Assembly: GCF_963678975.1 (NCBI RefSeq)
Contig: NC_089276.1
Span: 30,954,368-31,018,367 of the forward strand
Source of the DNA: Dysidea avara
Taxonomy: Eukaryota; Porifera; Demospongiae; Dictyoceratida; Dysideidae
DNA length: 64,000 nt
Reading direction: 5' to 3'
The notes below the pieces were generated by a model that did no database searches, had not been told where the DNA came from, and saw only the letters and a list, made by a program, of their open reading frames with translations. Below, one piece after another: positions 37,701 through 48,243 of the stretch. Each line of letters begins with the position of its first letter. The stretch's first letter is position 1. The position numbers and the translations under genes were made by a program.

Positions 37701-40700
37701 ACACTTTTCGGAAAACAATTTCAGTAAACCAGCTGTGCACATGCACCCACGGCTGTGGGTGCGCACCTGGTTTAAAAACAATCATTTATCATAGATACTG
37801 GTAATTAGTTGAAATCAGTATGTAAAATAATAGTCTTCTTAAATTTTTTACCAAACATGTCAATAAAGATGCTCTAATTGAACAATCACCATATAATAGC
37901 TACAACATTCACCTAATGTGTTACAATACTGATCCAAATCACTAAAAACTATTTAACACTACCACTAAATAGTTACATTACCACACTTTTGGCTTGCAGC
38001 CTTGGTATTTCTCAAACTACACATGTTTCCTCTTTGGGTTGTGTGGCAAAATGTCAATCACAACTTCTGGCTTTGGTAAGGACCAGGAGCGTAGCCAGAC
38101 TCTTGGTGATGCCAGGGCTAGCTGCATCACACTATAGCCTTAGTGCACAAATTAACTAGCATGCAAAGTTTACCAACCTAAAAGGTCTGGGGGGATTCCC
38201 TATTTTGACAATTAAACCCTCTGAGATTGAATCTAAGAGTGATTTCAGCAGTTTCTTTGTAATATTATATTTATTTGATTGTGTTAGGGTGACTGCTCTA
38301 TAAGAGTATGTTGATCTTATATACTAAATACGTGCCATCCAGGAAAATTTGCAAACATTAGACACTCTGAAATTAAATGTTAGGTTGATTTGAGCAGTTT
38401 AATAGAATGGCCACTATTGTTGGATATTACACTGGATATTATTACCTGCTGTATTTGGGTGACTATTCTATTAGAGTATCTTGATGTATTACCGATGCCC
38501 GGGTCTGGGCCCAGGTGGACTGCCCCTGAATAAAGACCTGGCTTGATGGATAACAGTAGCACATTTTCTGACTTACTTTTGTGTAAAAGGTTTTCAGCCA
38601 GTGAGGAGACAACACAACTCTATACTTTTGTCTCTTGCCTTCTATTGTCTAATTTGAAGCCTATGCAGTACCAACAACAATGTTACACCTTTGGTAGTGA
38701 AATTGTATATACATGTGTGCTCAGTACTTTTGTTGAATTATATTAGCTAGGAAACCAGTTATCTCAAATCTACTGATAAATTTTCAACATGTGGTCATAA
38801 ATGATGTTTTTATAACATTTACTGTTGTATTTAATTTCATGCATTGTGAACAATGTGCATACATACATGCAATGAGTATAACTCACTCAAGAAGAGTGTC
38901 ATAAGTTTTATGCTGCATAAGCCACAGCAGTCGCCTTCGGAAGGAAATTTTGCACAATAGTTACCTGGATTTTATCCTTGTTAAAAGCTATGGTATGCAC
39001 TGCTACGTTTTAATGGTACTTGTACAGGTACTTCATGGACTGCTGCTGTTATTTGTGTACAATTGGATTACATTAAAATTAAGTTCCTGTAATTCTTTGG
39101 AAATGGCCCAGCAATGTATTATTTTAGTTGTAATGCTTTATTATGTTTATAGCTACTACAACGTAATGTACTACTTTATGGTAGAGGTGTAAATTGGTTC
39201 AAAAATATCACCCAAGGACCAGCCTTATTTTTCCTTACAGTAGCAGTATTGAATGGTTAGGCAGAATTAAATCCAAACACATTCTTCCAGAGCAATTTTA
39301 AATGCTTCCAACAAGTTCAAGAGCATACACAGAGGTGTTTCCAGGGGTTTCAGAAAGCCCTCTTGAATTTTACATGGTGCTTGGAAGATTAAGAAATTGA
39401 GAATTTAAGATTAGGGATCTATAATGAAACAGGACATGCTTTAAACTATTTAGTTCCACATTGGGTACTTTGAGATAATAAGTCACTTTCTAGAGTTCCT
39501 ATAGACACAAACAAGTACACAAAAATAGAATTTTCAACTAGAGTAGGGATCAGGAGCGTAGGGAGGGGGGTTCCAAGGGGTTTAGGAACCCCCTGTAAAA
39601 TTTAGACTTTCTAAGTTTACGGCAGGACTGTAATACACCATTTAGTGTGGCAGGACATAATGAGTGAGTAATAGTGTATGGACAGCACAGCTATATATAA
39701 AGTTTGCATTCATCTCTCAGGGAAGGATTTACAGAGGTAACATGAGCCCTCTTGAAAACGTGTTAAAAAGATCGATATACTCTAATAGAGCAGTCACGTA
39801 TACTCTAATAAAACATGCGTGTATATAAAAGGAACTTGGAGCATTCTAACACTAAATGCAAAACTGAGTATGGCCTTATACTGCTATAGCTTTGGTGCTC
39901 AGTGTTTAAAGATATAGAACTCCAATAATTTATCACTTGGGGCATGCAAAGTGAATCCATGTCATGCATGCATATTTGTAGTTATAATGTTTTGATTGTA
40001 AGTCATTTCATTTGTATCAGTGGATTCATGGTTCCAATTCTATACCAGTAGGATAACTATCACTTACAGCAAATGTAGAAACAATTGTAGCAACAAATGT
40101 AGAAGATTTTAAGAAGAGAATATTGATTTTTTTTTGTATAAACCTAGCTACTGTATAAATGTTGTGTAATTGTTTGTATCTGTGCATAAATACTCTACTT
40201 TGGAGGTATGCACAGTATTTAATATAATAAATAAATAAATAAACAGATGTCTAATGTATTTTGTGTCCCTATTTGTTATGCTGGCTGTTTCCACTAGGTA
40301 GCTTTATCTGCGCTTCATCCCAGGGGCACTTATATGCATTAAAATTAATGCACTATTTTTTGCATAAAATATAGCAATTTGCTGAGTTTTGATTCATTAA
40401 AACATTAAAAGTCTCTCAGCGGCTTGGAGCTGCGCCCCCAGACTCCTGCTTCTGGTAACCCTGCTGTTGGAACCCTCCTTCAAAAACTTCTGGTTACACC
40501 CCTGGGGACCATAGCACATCGATAAAGAGTACTGAAACAAGCTGGAGTAGTTCATGATATTAAATCACAGTAGAACAATAAGAAGTGTTGTATCTCTACT
40601 GTGCATTTCCATTATGGTATCTTGAGCACAGTAGGGATATAACACTTCTTATTGTTTTACTGTGATTTAATATCATGCACTGCTCCAGCTTGTTTCAGTT

Positions 40701-43532
40701 TCATCATTGTGCTATGGTTCCTACACTAGTTGACAATTCCAATTTTTTGTGTATTTTTTAAGTTTTTTTTTGCAAATAATTATTATGACTGGTGAACCCA
40801 TGCATACTGCATCTGAAATAGTGCCAATGCACCCCAGCTATATGAATTGTTGTCTGAAAAGTGAAGTATCCATTACGCTTTGTTGTCGGCTATGTTCAAC
40901 CCATTACACAGCAGGACGAATCAAGAATTGTTCGAAAAGCATCTCTGCAAACAAAATAGCAAAATACAGACGATTTCCATTACAAAGGAAGCCATCACGT
41001 GCTACCACCAAATCGACACTTTTCTCTGTCAGCAAAGATGAATGGGACACAAAGGAGAACACTGGTTGGTCCATGAAGAATGCATTGTACGTATTGCGGT
41101 ATGCCAAATGGCACTTCTCGGGCTGAAGCAATGTTGAATAGTGAAAAAATCTAGCCCGTAGCCTTGGCTGTTATCAAGTTATGCTTGTCTGAAGGCATCA
41201 GACAGTTACTCAGTTAGTTACTCAGCGAAGTTGTAGTAACTTGTTGAAAGCATTTCGGTCAATCTGAAAGCTTGTTTGGGCTTAGTTGTACCTAACCAAT
41301 ACTGCCTTATCGTTGTCATGGAGAATTGAGGCTGGTTTTTGGATGAAGTTATTTTGTGGGCCACACCTAGTCCTTTGTGGTACCTACTATACTGTACTAT
41401 CATGCTGTATGATACATGAAATTAACAGGGAGAAAACATCTTGACTACCGACTACGTAGCAGTAAAAGTAATCCCAGACCAAGCTACAGAGTATTATTTT
41501 TTTGGTAGGTTTCATGGTATAAATTGTGTAGCACTAGAGTTTAGGATCACAGAGTAAACGTGCTTCTGTTTTGTCAAAAAATGTCATTTCAGAAACCTAC
41601 CAAAGAAGTTGTCAGGAGGCATGTTATCAACCTGAAGCTGTTCTTTATCAACCTGAAGCTGTTCTTCATCATGTTTAATCATGTGATACTTCCCTTTTCT
41701 ATGAGCCTTATCCAAAATTACATCACAGATATAAAAATGGCTGCTATAGTAGGAGACTCTCGTGACTTTTGTATTGGCGACTATCAGATGAAGATTTGTG
41801 AACGGTCATATCTCAGCCGAGAACAAAAATATTGAGCTTTAACTTGCAGGTATGGCTATAAGGCATTACAATAAATACGAACAAGCGGTTTTCACTTGAT
41901 TTTCAAAACAACGTTAGATCCCTTTTCTTTCGGCTAATATATAACCATACCTGCTGGATAGACCTTGACATCTTCATTCTTGGCTGAGATATGACAGTTT
42001 AAAAATTTTCATCCATACAAAAGTCATGAGAGTCCCCATACTATAGTGGCCATTTTTATGCCTGTGATGTAATTTTTGATAAGGCTCAACAACACTAAGT
42101 GTAACTACACATGTTTTGCCATTGTAAGACTTCTAACCAAAGTGGTGCAAAGTGGTCAAGCTTACCAAAACAATTATCATAACAGTACCACAAGTCTTGT
42201 GCGTAACAGGAAAGAGTTGTTAATACCACTGTTTGGTTAAGAATAGAATAACTTTTTTGAGGTGCAGCATAACCAGCTTAAGGACAGTAGTTCTTGTACA
42301 AAGTGAATGGGTGAACAGCACAATTCTAATCCAGGGAGTTATAATTATTGTCTATGATTGGATTGATTGAAAATTAGGACATTCCTCATACTGCTCTTTG
42401 TTTGTAGTGGAAGAAATATAGCTGAAAACAAAGTGAAAAGGAATGATTAGGATGCAGTCCACACAAATATAATTTTTTTATTAGTCATTATTAAAATTTA
42501 TTAGCATACATCACTCAGCCATTCTTGGCTGCAACCTTGATTTACAACTTTCATCCCAGGCTTTTAAAGACCATACCATTTTTTCACAGCTTGGCTGTTT
42601 TTTGTCTGGATACATGTGTGGTGCCTTTGATAACGGAAGAATTCACCAGTTGCAATTTTTTTTATTTTGAGCAGGAGTCGGAAAGTCACCTACATCAGTC
42701 ATATATAATATGTCAGTAGTATAGTTGTGAGGGATTAAATGTCCACTAGTACAGCTGCAGGTGTACTTAGGCAGCCTACTTTGTTTCATTTACTTTTTGA
42801 TTCTATGACCCTTTAACAAATCTAAAATTCCTTGTACAAGTACAGTGTATACATACATAGGTACACACTTCTAGTAAATATTTGTGCATATTTTATGTAG
42901 TCACACAGAAGATATTGAGCATGTAAGAAAAGCTAGAGGTGATGAGATAGAACAGTTAAAGAATTTGCTAAAAGCTGCAGAAGAGAAACTTGAAACTAAG
43001 AAAATTGAACTTGAAGACCTCCAAAAACTGTTAAGTAAAGACGTTGATAAAATCCATGAGCTAGAAAAAAGTTTTGAAAACAGTTCAGAGTTTCAACTAA
43101 CAATACAGTCACAAACTGAAGAGCTGAAAAATAAAAATGATGAAATAAAGTACCTACAAACAGAAAGGTATCCAACTGTAAACTTACTTTGCTATTGGTA
43201 ATTAGCTACTTATACATTGCAGAAACCACTTGCAAGAAAAATTAGACTTATTAAAGGAAAATCGTACAACTGTCGACAAATGTTTGGATGTGAGTACAGC
43301 GTAATTATCCTGTTGAAATGTTTTATGCTGCTTTGATGTTATGTAGAAAATTCCCGATGCATCTAAACAACAGCCCATGGCAAGTAGTCATATTTCTTCT
43401 GTAACGACTGTGATTCGTACTTCCTCCACTTCCACTGCTGTTAATGTTCCTGAGCAAATGACCACAACAACAGATGCACTAGTAAAGAGAGACAAGCTGA
43501 TCAAAACAGATAGCTCTAGTTCTTCAGAATAA
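25322..43532 (+). CDS. Gene B: multi-exon coiled-coil protein with Ser/Glu tail
   Basis: Exons found: 25322-25756, 27049-27101, 29581-29739, 30566-30658, 33653-33757, 35229-35354, 42901-43167, 43223-43289 and 43347-43532. Every junction is in phase, giving about 500 residues from ATG to TAA. The first exon is a mostly non-repetitive acidic N-terminus with two short helices near residues 60-90 and 110-135. The next six are Lys/Glu/Gln coiled-coil segments, including tandem HAKDEQIRAKDEQIKQM. The end is a Thr/Ser-rich segment closing SSSSSE. No signal peptide, membrane segment or catalytic motif is seen. The ATG at 25322 is preferred over the in-frame non-ATG opening at 25298. An exon hidden in the 7.5-kb intron 35355-42900 cannot be excluded. 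Function unknown; oligomerising scaffold is a guess. Confidence 0.75.
26625..26885. mobile_element. TA-flanked MITE (TGTGACC family), copy 1
   Basis: The termini TGTGACCAGGCCTGCG... and ...GCAGGCCCAGTCACA are inverted repeats of about 36 bp that include ATAGGGCATGTGGGCAC. TA flanks both ends. The interior (about 190 bp) is non-coding and differs from copy 2. Confidence 0.85.
27049..27101 (+). CDS. Gene B exon 2
   Basis: Acceptor ttattctag, product RGDATAMLEALTKKSEE, donor gtgaga. It starts in phase 0 and ends two bases into a Val codon completed at 29581. It is short, and was placed by phase. Confidence 0.65.
27522..28215 (-). pseudogene. LINE (jockey/CR1-like) reverse transcriptase 3' fragment
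   Basis: Reading the minus strand leftward gives AFRSLVIPILDYASTVW, NPHTHK, SIALERVQNRGSRW, then after a frameshift WPSLSTRRKYLSLK and a C-terminal tail. This is the characteristic end of a CR1/jockey-type RT domain (LVRPILEYAS.VW, LERVQRR). Stops and frame changes show it is dead. The 3' end runs into an AAATA-type repeat (about 27522-27545), typical of LINE tails. It lies in a gene B intron, antisense to the gene. Confidence 0.82.
29271..29519. mobile_element. TA-flanked MITE (TGTGACC family), copy 2
   Basis: TGTGACCGGGCCTGCG at the left and CAGGCCTGGTCACA at the right, with TA on each side. It shares the full terminal repeat with 26625-26885. Confidence 0.85.
29581..29739 (+). CDS. Gene B exon 3, coiled coil with KDEQI repeats
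   Basis: Acceptor taacattag and donor gtaaag; phase 2 on both sides. The product contains KDAQIKQLQDDFKEQ and two KDEQI repeats. Its acceptor is only about 60 bp after a TA-flanked MITE (29271-29519). Confidence 0.75.
29969..30143. mobile_element. pogo/Tigger-like MITE
   Basis: CAGTGAAACCTGTGTATTAA at the left is matched by the inverse of AATCAGGACAC/AACAGGTTCCACTG at the right, flanked by TA. CAGTGGAACC-type ends are known for pogo/Tigger relatives. 175 bp, non-coding. Confidence 0.75.
30566..30658 (+). CDS. Gene B exon 4, coiled coil
   Basis: Acceptor cataattag, donor gttagt, phase 2 on both sides. Product: NSAELTWRHEVDRLQAELNS, then KIRHHEEEER. Confidence 0.7.
31125..32243. mobile_element. 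1.1-kb TIR element of the GGGACCATAG family, copy 1
   Basis: The ends are TAGTAGGGACCACAGA and CTATGGTCCCTACTCTA (inverse). It contains a GACT array (31294-31341), a shared core (GAACATAGC...AACGAAG.GTAATGG, present twice near 31690 and 31850) and a fold-back segment (about 32028-32243). An inverted second copy lies at 40504-41393. Confidence 0.7.
31294..31358. repeat. (GACT)n then (GTAA)n microsatellite
   Basis: Twelve GACT units run into four GTAA units within the TIR element. Confidence 0.95.
32279..33060. mobile_element. TIR element of the GGGACCATAG family, copy 2 (diverged)
   Basis: Ends TTAGGGATCATAGA and TCTATGATCCCTAA form a perfect 14-bp TIR. The interior shares GACTGACTGACTAACTTACT, AGACAAGCATAACTT and the GAACATAGCTGAAAACGAAG core with 31125-32243. 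It follows that copy head to tail. Confidence 0.75.
33653..33757 (+). CDS. Gene B exon 5, coiled coil
   Basis: Acceptor taccttcag, donor gtaagt, phase 2 on both sides. Product: QTAKVDELQKELSAKEVV, then KEHEFNISWMIEIMKE. The KEHE/WM features recur in exon 6, suggesting exon duplication. Confidence 0.75.
34520..34600 (+). repeat. Dispersed repeat fragment (CTGAAGGTCTG), copy 2
   Basis: Closest relative of 5905-5985, with a long T/A run at the left. In gene B intron 5. Confidence 0.6.
35100..35190 (-). repeat. Dispersed repeat fragment (CTGAAGGTCTG), inverted copy
   Basis: CAGGCTGTAGGACCAGGTGT, CCTACAGACCTTCAGCAC and TGTGCTGTAAAGC are the reverse complement of 45285-45360. It contains a GTAGGACC...GGTGTCCTAC hairpin and ends about 40 bp before gene B exon 6. 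Confidence 0.65.
35229..35354 (+). CDS. Gene B exon 6, coiled coil
   Basis: Acceptor ctgtaacag, donor gtaagt, phase 2 on both sides. Product has KTKVEKLKNELKEKENTI, then GWMDVKIKEHEEHEK. Confidence 0.75.
35466..35657. mobile_element. Small palindromic MITE
   Basis: Arms of about 65 bp (AAATGTAATGTCGTCTTGTG ... AAAGGGTGTGGCACC) face their imperfect inverse (GGTGCCACACCCTTT ... CACAAGACGATGTTACATTT) around a short centre. No target duplication was assigned. Confidence 0.75.
35722..36662. mobile_element. 941-bp TIR transposon with 7-bp target duplication
   Basis: The TIRs are about 65 bp, from CAAGAGTAAGTAATAGAGAA at the left to the inverse TTCTCTATTATTTACTCTTG at the right. Exact 7-bp direct repeats GTTGTAT flank it (35715-35721 and 36663-36669). 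A nested 39-bp hairpin lies at 36435-36473/36499-36537. No transposase is seen. The superfamily is uncertain; 7 bp is unusual. Confidence 0.85.
36435..36537. repeat. 39-bp-arm inverted repeat
   Basis: Left arm TAGACACTCACAATAGGCGT... pairs with ...ACACCTATTGTGAGTGTCTA with one mismatch and a 25-base loop. It is nested in the 941-bp TIR transposon. Confidence 0.85.
37590..37780 (-). repeat. (ATAC)n microsatellite attached to hairpin-headed repeat, copy 2
   Basis: A CATA tetranucleotide array (about 37593-37690) is followed by ACGCACACACAC, TTTCGG, CAATTTCAGTAAACCAG and a hairpin (GCACCCACGGCTGTGGGTGC). This is the inverse of 4015-4150. Confidence 0.8.
40504..41393. mobile_element. GGGACCATAG-family TIR element, inverted copy
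   Basis: Reverse-complement counterpart of 31125-32243. The fold-back part comes first (40504-40735), then the shared core (TCCATTACGCTTTGTTGTCG, GGCTATGTTCAACCCATTAC), the AGCCATCACGTGCTACCACC block, and the terminal CAAGC...TACCTACTATAC. The two copies form a long inverted pair 8-9 kb apart inside one gene. Confidence 0.75.
41540..42816. mobile_element. Possible further GGGACCATAG-family element with nested palindrome
   Basis: TTTAGGATCACAGA at the left and TCTATGACCCTTTA at the right resemble the family ends. The core is present near 42380-42440 (CTCATACTGCTCTTTGTTTG, ATAGCTGAAAACAAAG). The nested palindrome at 41703-42087 and a fold-back arm near 42510-42610 would be secondary insertions. 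Confidence 0.4.
41703..42087. repeat. Long palindrome (about 72-bp arms)
   Basis: GAGCCTTATCCAAAATTACA...ACTTTTGTAT (41703-41774) pairs with ATACAAAAGT...TGTAATTTTTGATAAGGCTC (42015-42087). Further internal pairing (GGTCATATCTCAGCC / GGCTGAGATATGAC) extends the hairpin. Confidence 0.85.
42901..43167 (+). CDS. Gene B exon 7, long coiled coil
   Basis: Acceptor ttatgtag, donor gtatcc, phase 2 on both sides. 88 residues of Glu/Lys/Leu heptads (EQLKNLLKAAEEKLETKK, then IELEDLQKLL). Confidence 0.78.
43223..43289 (+). CDS. Gene B exon 8
   Basis: Acceptor cattgcag, donor gtgagt. It starts with one base completing AGA and ends in phase 0 (...TVDKCLD). Same phase structure as gene A exon 5195-5321. 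Confidence 0.7.
43347..43532 (+). CDS. Gene B terminal exon
   Basis: Acceptor tatgtag. It begins KIPDASKQQP, continues Thr/Ser-rich and ends DSSSSSE then TAA. Equivalent to gene A 5381-5644 and gene D 62121-62831 by phase and by the Lys-x-Pro start. Confidence 0.75.
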   Translation, partial: KIPDASKQQPMASSHISSVTTVIRTSSTSTAVNVPEQMTTTTDALVKRDKLIKTDSSSSSE

Positions 43533-43639
43533 AACCTTATTCACTTATCATTCAAATATTATTACAGGTGTAATTTAATATTATCAATAGCTTCAGTGAG
43601 CTAAAGGGAACTCATGGAAATATACTGTTCACCAGCGTG

Positions 43640-43686
43640 CAGTGTGTGCGTGTGTGGGGGCGTGCGAACGTGTCAGTGTGTGTGCA

Positions 43687-43728
<42 letters not shown>

Positions 43729-43813
43729 TGAGTGTAGTGCGTGTGTGTGTGCGCATGAGTGTGTGTGTGAGTGAGTGTAGTGCGTGTGTGTAGTGTGTGT
43801 GTGTGTGCATGCG

Positions 43814-43879
<66 letters not shown>

Positions 43880-44370
43880 TGTAGTGCGTGTGTGTGAGAG
43901 TGTGTGTGTGCGAGAGTGTGTGTGTGCATGCGCATGAGTGTGTGTCTGTTTGTGTGTGTGTATGTGCATGTGTTTGCATGTGCGTGTGCGTGTGAGTGAG
44001 TATAGTGTGTGTGTGTAGTACGTGTGCATGCGCATGAGTGTGTGTCTGTTTGTGTGCGTGTGTTTGTGTGTGTGTGTGTGTGTGAGTGTAGTGCGTGTGT
44101 GTGTGCATGCGCATGAGTGTGTGTCTGTTTGTGTGTGTGTATGTGCGTGTGTTTGCATGTGCGTGTGTGTTTTGTTTGTGCGTGCGTGCGTGCCTGAGTT
44201 TGCATGTGCATGCGTGTACATGTGCGTGTGTGTGAGTGTAAGTGTGTTTGTGTGTGTAAGTGTGTTTGTGTGTGCATGTGCGTGTGCATGTTCATGCGTG
44301 TGTATTTGTGAGTGTGTGTGCGTGCGTGTATGTTTGTGTGTGTGAGTGAGTGAGTGTGCGTGTGTATGTG
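43640..44370. repeat. Compound (TG)n satellite with CG/CA/AG interruptions
   Basis: About 730 bp of TG dinucleotides is broken by TGCATGCGCATGAG-type blocks that recur at least three times, so it has a higher-order repeat as well. The long His/Thr frames on the minus strand are spurious. Confidence 0.95.
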
Positions 44371-45284
44371 TGTTAGGTGGGTAGGTTTGTGTCTATTTTT
44401 TCCAGCTAGCTTACACGATGTATTTGTCATCACATGACAAAGACTATATAGAATTTGATTTGTGGAATTAATGCACTTAAACTTGACTGTATATAGCATA
44501 CATAGCACCCAAAGTGATGCAATACAGCTACAGTATAGTTCATAAAACATGTGTACAAAATTGCAATAGAAGCACAACTTTATTACACACCAGCTGAAGT
44601 TGACTAAAGTATGCAAAAATACTATTGTGGTTACCATAGTGAAATACATTTACACGAAGGTACTTTTCTAAGATTTCCCTTCATGCATTCTTGAAATAAC
44701 CATAATGGTCATGAATACTTTATAAGACTAATATAGTGCAGTTTTTATACGTGATTATGTACAAGAAAAGTGTTGGATTGTTATACAGAGTACAAGATCA
44801 CTATAAACATAGACTACTTGCTATAAGGGACATTTCAATGTGATGTACATTTATAATATTAATATTGCAACCATAAATCAAGAGCTCATGATAGTTTGGA
44901 AGGGTGTCCGCAGGCTTTGATGTAAAAATATGTTTATCACAGTGAGCATGCTAAATCAAGCAGACTGAATAATAGCTAGCTTCTAGTTTTCTTTATATCT
45001 TTAAAGTCATGAGTAGTAGCTACATTGCCAGAAGACTGGTATTAATAGTAGCTCTATGTATGCATATAATGTATGTACCTATATCTACAGCCAAACCATA
45101 TGTACATGACATTAACTAAGCATAGTAAGCACTGAACAGTGATGCACAACTAAATTGACATCTCTTTAGCTACATCTTCGTGTTTCAGAATTTTCCCTTA
45201 GCATAGCAATGTTGCCAATGCATCACAAATATTATTAGCCAGCCATGAATATATCTAACAGGATGTGACCTGTATATGCATTTA

Positions 45285-45360
45285 TTTATTTTTTATTAAT
45301 GCTTTACAGCACAAGTGCTGAAGGTCTGTAGGACACCTGGTCCTACAGCCTGCTCAAAGA
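45285..45360 (+). repeat. Dispersed repeat fragment (CTGAAGGTCTG), copy 4
   Basis: GCTTTACAGCACAAGTGCTG, AAGGTCTGTAGGACACC, TGGTCCTACAGCCTG; counterpart of 35100-35190, with a T/A-rich stretch on its left. Confidence 0.65.
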
Positions 45361-45559
45361 CTTTAGCTACTTAAGATGTGTTTGAAAAGTTGGAGATGGA
45401 AGGCACACCATGAATTAGAAAGGGTTGGCAGATGCATTTTGTATTGTACTGTATAACAAAAGAACTTTTAAGGATGCAAGCAGTCAACATGTATTTTTAG
45501 GCAAGGCATGAAAGAGGCTATGGTCTAACGTGACATACACTATAGTTACATACGCATGT

Positions 45560-46631
45560 GCAGTATTTTTAGTTATAGATTTAGTTTCAGTTATAACACA
45601 GATTTGCTTTTAGTTATAGTTTTAGTTAACTAATACATATTTGTCTTACTAAAAGTACTTTTAGTTTTAGTTATAGTTAACTAAACCACCATCAGGTCAC
45701 AAGCTATAGCATAATTATATTGATGTTTGGATGCTACATATAGCAGTACAGTTTCATTCTGTGCTTTGTTCCACCTGTAGAACATACGTATGTGAACTTA
45801 TACATGCAGTGGTCTGAGCAACATAGTGTTGTTTTAGTAAAGAGTTTAGTTTTAGTTATAGTAATCCTTCTTAATTCATTTTAGTTATAGATTTAGTTAT
45901 GGTTATATTGCATTTGTTGTTTTAGTTAAAAATATGAAAACGTTTTAGTTTTAGCTATAGTTTTAGTTGTGCATAAGAAAATCTTTTGGTTTTAGTTATA
46001 TAGTTTTAGTTATCTTTCTTAATTCTTTTTAATTTTAGATTTAGTTTTAGTAAATTTTTGTGTTGTTTTTTAGTTATAGATTTAGTTTTAGATGTAATAT
46101 GGATTTGCATTTAGTTACAGTTTTAGTTAACTAATACATATTTGCCTTACTAAAAGTACTTTTAGTTTTAGTTATAGCTAACTAAACCACCATCAGGTCA
46201 CAAACTATAACATATATTGATGTTTGGATGCTACATATAGCAGTACAGTTTCATTCTGTGCTTTGTTCCACCTGTAGAACATACGTATGTGAACTTATAC
46301 ATGCAGTGGTCTGAGCAACATAGTGTTGTTTTAGCAAAGAGTTTTAGTTTTAGTTATAGTAATCCTTCTTAATTCATTTTAGTTATAGATTTAGTTATGG
46401 TTATATTGCATTTGTTGTTTTAGTTAAAAATATGAAAACGTTTTAGTTGTGCATAAGAAAATCTTTCGGTTTTAGTTATTTCTTAATTCTTTTTAGTTTT
46501 AGTAAATCTTTGTGTTGTTTTTTAGTTATAGATTTAGTTATAATATGGATTTGTTTTTAGTTATAGTTAACTAATACATATTTTCCTTACTAAAAGTACT
46601 TTTAGTTTTAGTTAACTAAAACAACACTATG
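45560..46631. repeat. TTTTAGTTATAG-rich tandem repeat with about 500-bp higher-order duplication
   Basis: Short TTTAG(T/TTTAG)TTATAG units surround a larger duplicated block. TAATACATATTT recurs at 45631, 46132 and 46572. The unique part containing GATGTTTGGATGCTACATAT and CATACGTATGTGAAC occurs twice. The 3' unit is bounded by CATAGTGTTGTTTTAG (about 46319) and the inverse CTAAAACAACACTATG (ending 46631), possible TIRs. Confidence 0.8.
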
Positions 46632-48167
46632 CAGCACACATCTTTTGGCTGTTGTATACATGGTCACGTCAATACCCAGAACACTATAGGACACCTGTGG
46701 ACTACTCATGTAATAAGAGTCAGTGCAGACAAATCCTGCAGGTCCCCATTTACAGCTAGTAGCTAGCTATAGACTGAGTAAAATTTTATGCCAAAGGAAA
46801 CAATAGCAACTAGGTATTAATGAACATCAAAGCTGCAATTTTGCTGGTAGTTAGGCCAGGCAGTCACACATTATACAATAAATACTTGTATAACAGTCTC
46901 CTAACACCCCATTGAGATTCACCTAACAAGGGAATGCTGAATTAAACTAAGCTAGAAGGGTGGGCAGACCTCTTTGACAAAAGAATGGCCTGGATCATCA
47001 ATATATACGTAGTCAAACTCCTACAAAAATTAAAGTACTTGAACACATGCATGATGTAGCTAGCTACGTAACTAATTCCCATTGCTGCTTTGCAAAGCCA
47101 GTGTGGGGATTCTCCTTATACCCCTGCTTGGTGTCTATACCACATGATCAGAGATGGAAGCACACACACAGTCTGCAGCTGCTTTCAGCTCAGGTGCATG
47201 AGAAATGAACAGGACCGTGATTATGCTGTAGCTATACTCACTGAATTGAATGTTGCAGCAGCTAGCTATATTCAAAGCAAAAACGTTGTCGTTGCGTACA
47301 ATCATTTTGCTCATCTCCCATGCAAATAATTATTCATTTCTGTAGCTAACATTAATTACATCTTCAAGACACAGAATGGCATTTGGGCGGCGCATGTCCT
47401 ATACGATGTGATACAGTGCCCGTGCATGCAGAGGCTCCTACCTTGGATCTTTCTTGGGAGTGAGACTTTTCACAAAGTGAACAATGGAGATACAGTCCTT
47501 TAGCCGCAATCATGCAATTCAGCAGTTATATTATAACTAGCACTTTAGGATTTCATGACATTATAATAGCATGGCCTCCTTGTGCTAGTTATATATTTGA
47601 AAGTGTTTGCACATAGTTACACCACTGAGTTGTGTATTACTAGCTACTAGTGTACAATATCAATAGCTACAAGGTGTGTGTGTGTACTAGGTATATATAC
47701 ATTACGATCGTGGCAATCATTACGCTACCATGACATCCGTGACTGGCTCACGTGATCAGCTGGACTACACACATTAATGATCATCTTGTGTTATCTAAGG
47801 GATGTCTTGCCAGTTTAACTACCTAGCTTCTATCATGTCCACACAGTGTAGCTATCTTGCAGCAACAGAATCACTGAACTTTACAATTTAATAATATCCC
47901 GCCTGGATTCCGAGTGACCTTTCAAAGTTCCAGTACACTGTTAGCGGGTAACCCTGTTTGCTTTCCTTATGCAACTCATTTCAGCCGTTGTCTAAAATAA
48001 ATCAATCAACCGCCAAAAGAATTTTTGAACGAGAGATCACGTGACTGCCAAACCTCGATCATTCCTCAGGGGGTTCCTGCGCTTGCCGTTCCTTTTTTAG
48101 TCTCAAACGTCAAGTAAATAGCATAGCCAGTCATTAAAAATCCTGGGAGTGAGGAAGAAATTGTAGG

Positions 48168-48243
48168 CGTGAGAATACAAATGTTGGGCGTGAGAGCGTG
48201 AGATTGAAGGCCAAATCGTGAGAATCACGCCTAAGACGTGAGA
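48168..48243. promoter_or_regulatory. Cluster of five CGTGAGA motifs upstream of gene D
   Basis: CGTGAGA occurs at 48168, 48189, 48197, 48217 and 48237, 110-190 bp before the ATG. This is either a short dispersed element or a promoter motif cluster; sequence alone does not decide. Confidence 0.4.

Larger units (their letters stand above)
35355..42900 (+). other. Large intron of gene B
   Basis: I found no exon with fitting phase in this 7.5-kb intron. Contents: palindromic MITE, TIR transposon, ATAC array, GGGACCATAG-family elements and a hairpin element. Confidence 0.5.

Noticed and set aside
40749-41126. 125-residue open frame
   Set aside because: It lies inside the GGGACCATAG-family element; the inverted copy at 31.4-31.9 kb does not keep the frame.
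41560-41835. 91-residue open frame with a repeated LKLFFIN
   Set aside because: It comes from a 21-bp tandem duplication next to a long palindrome, with no splice support.
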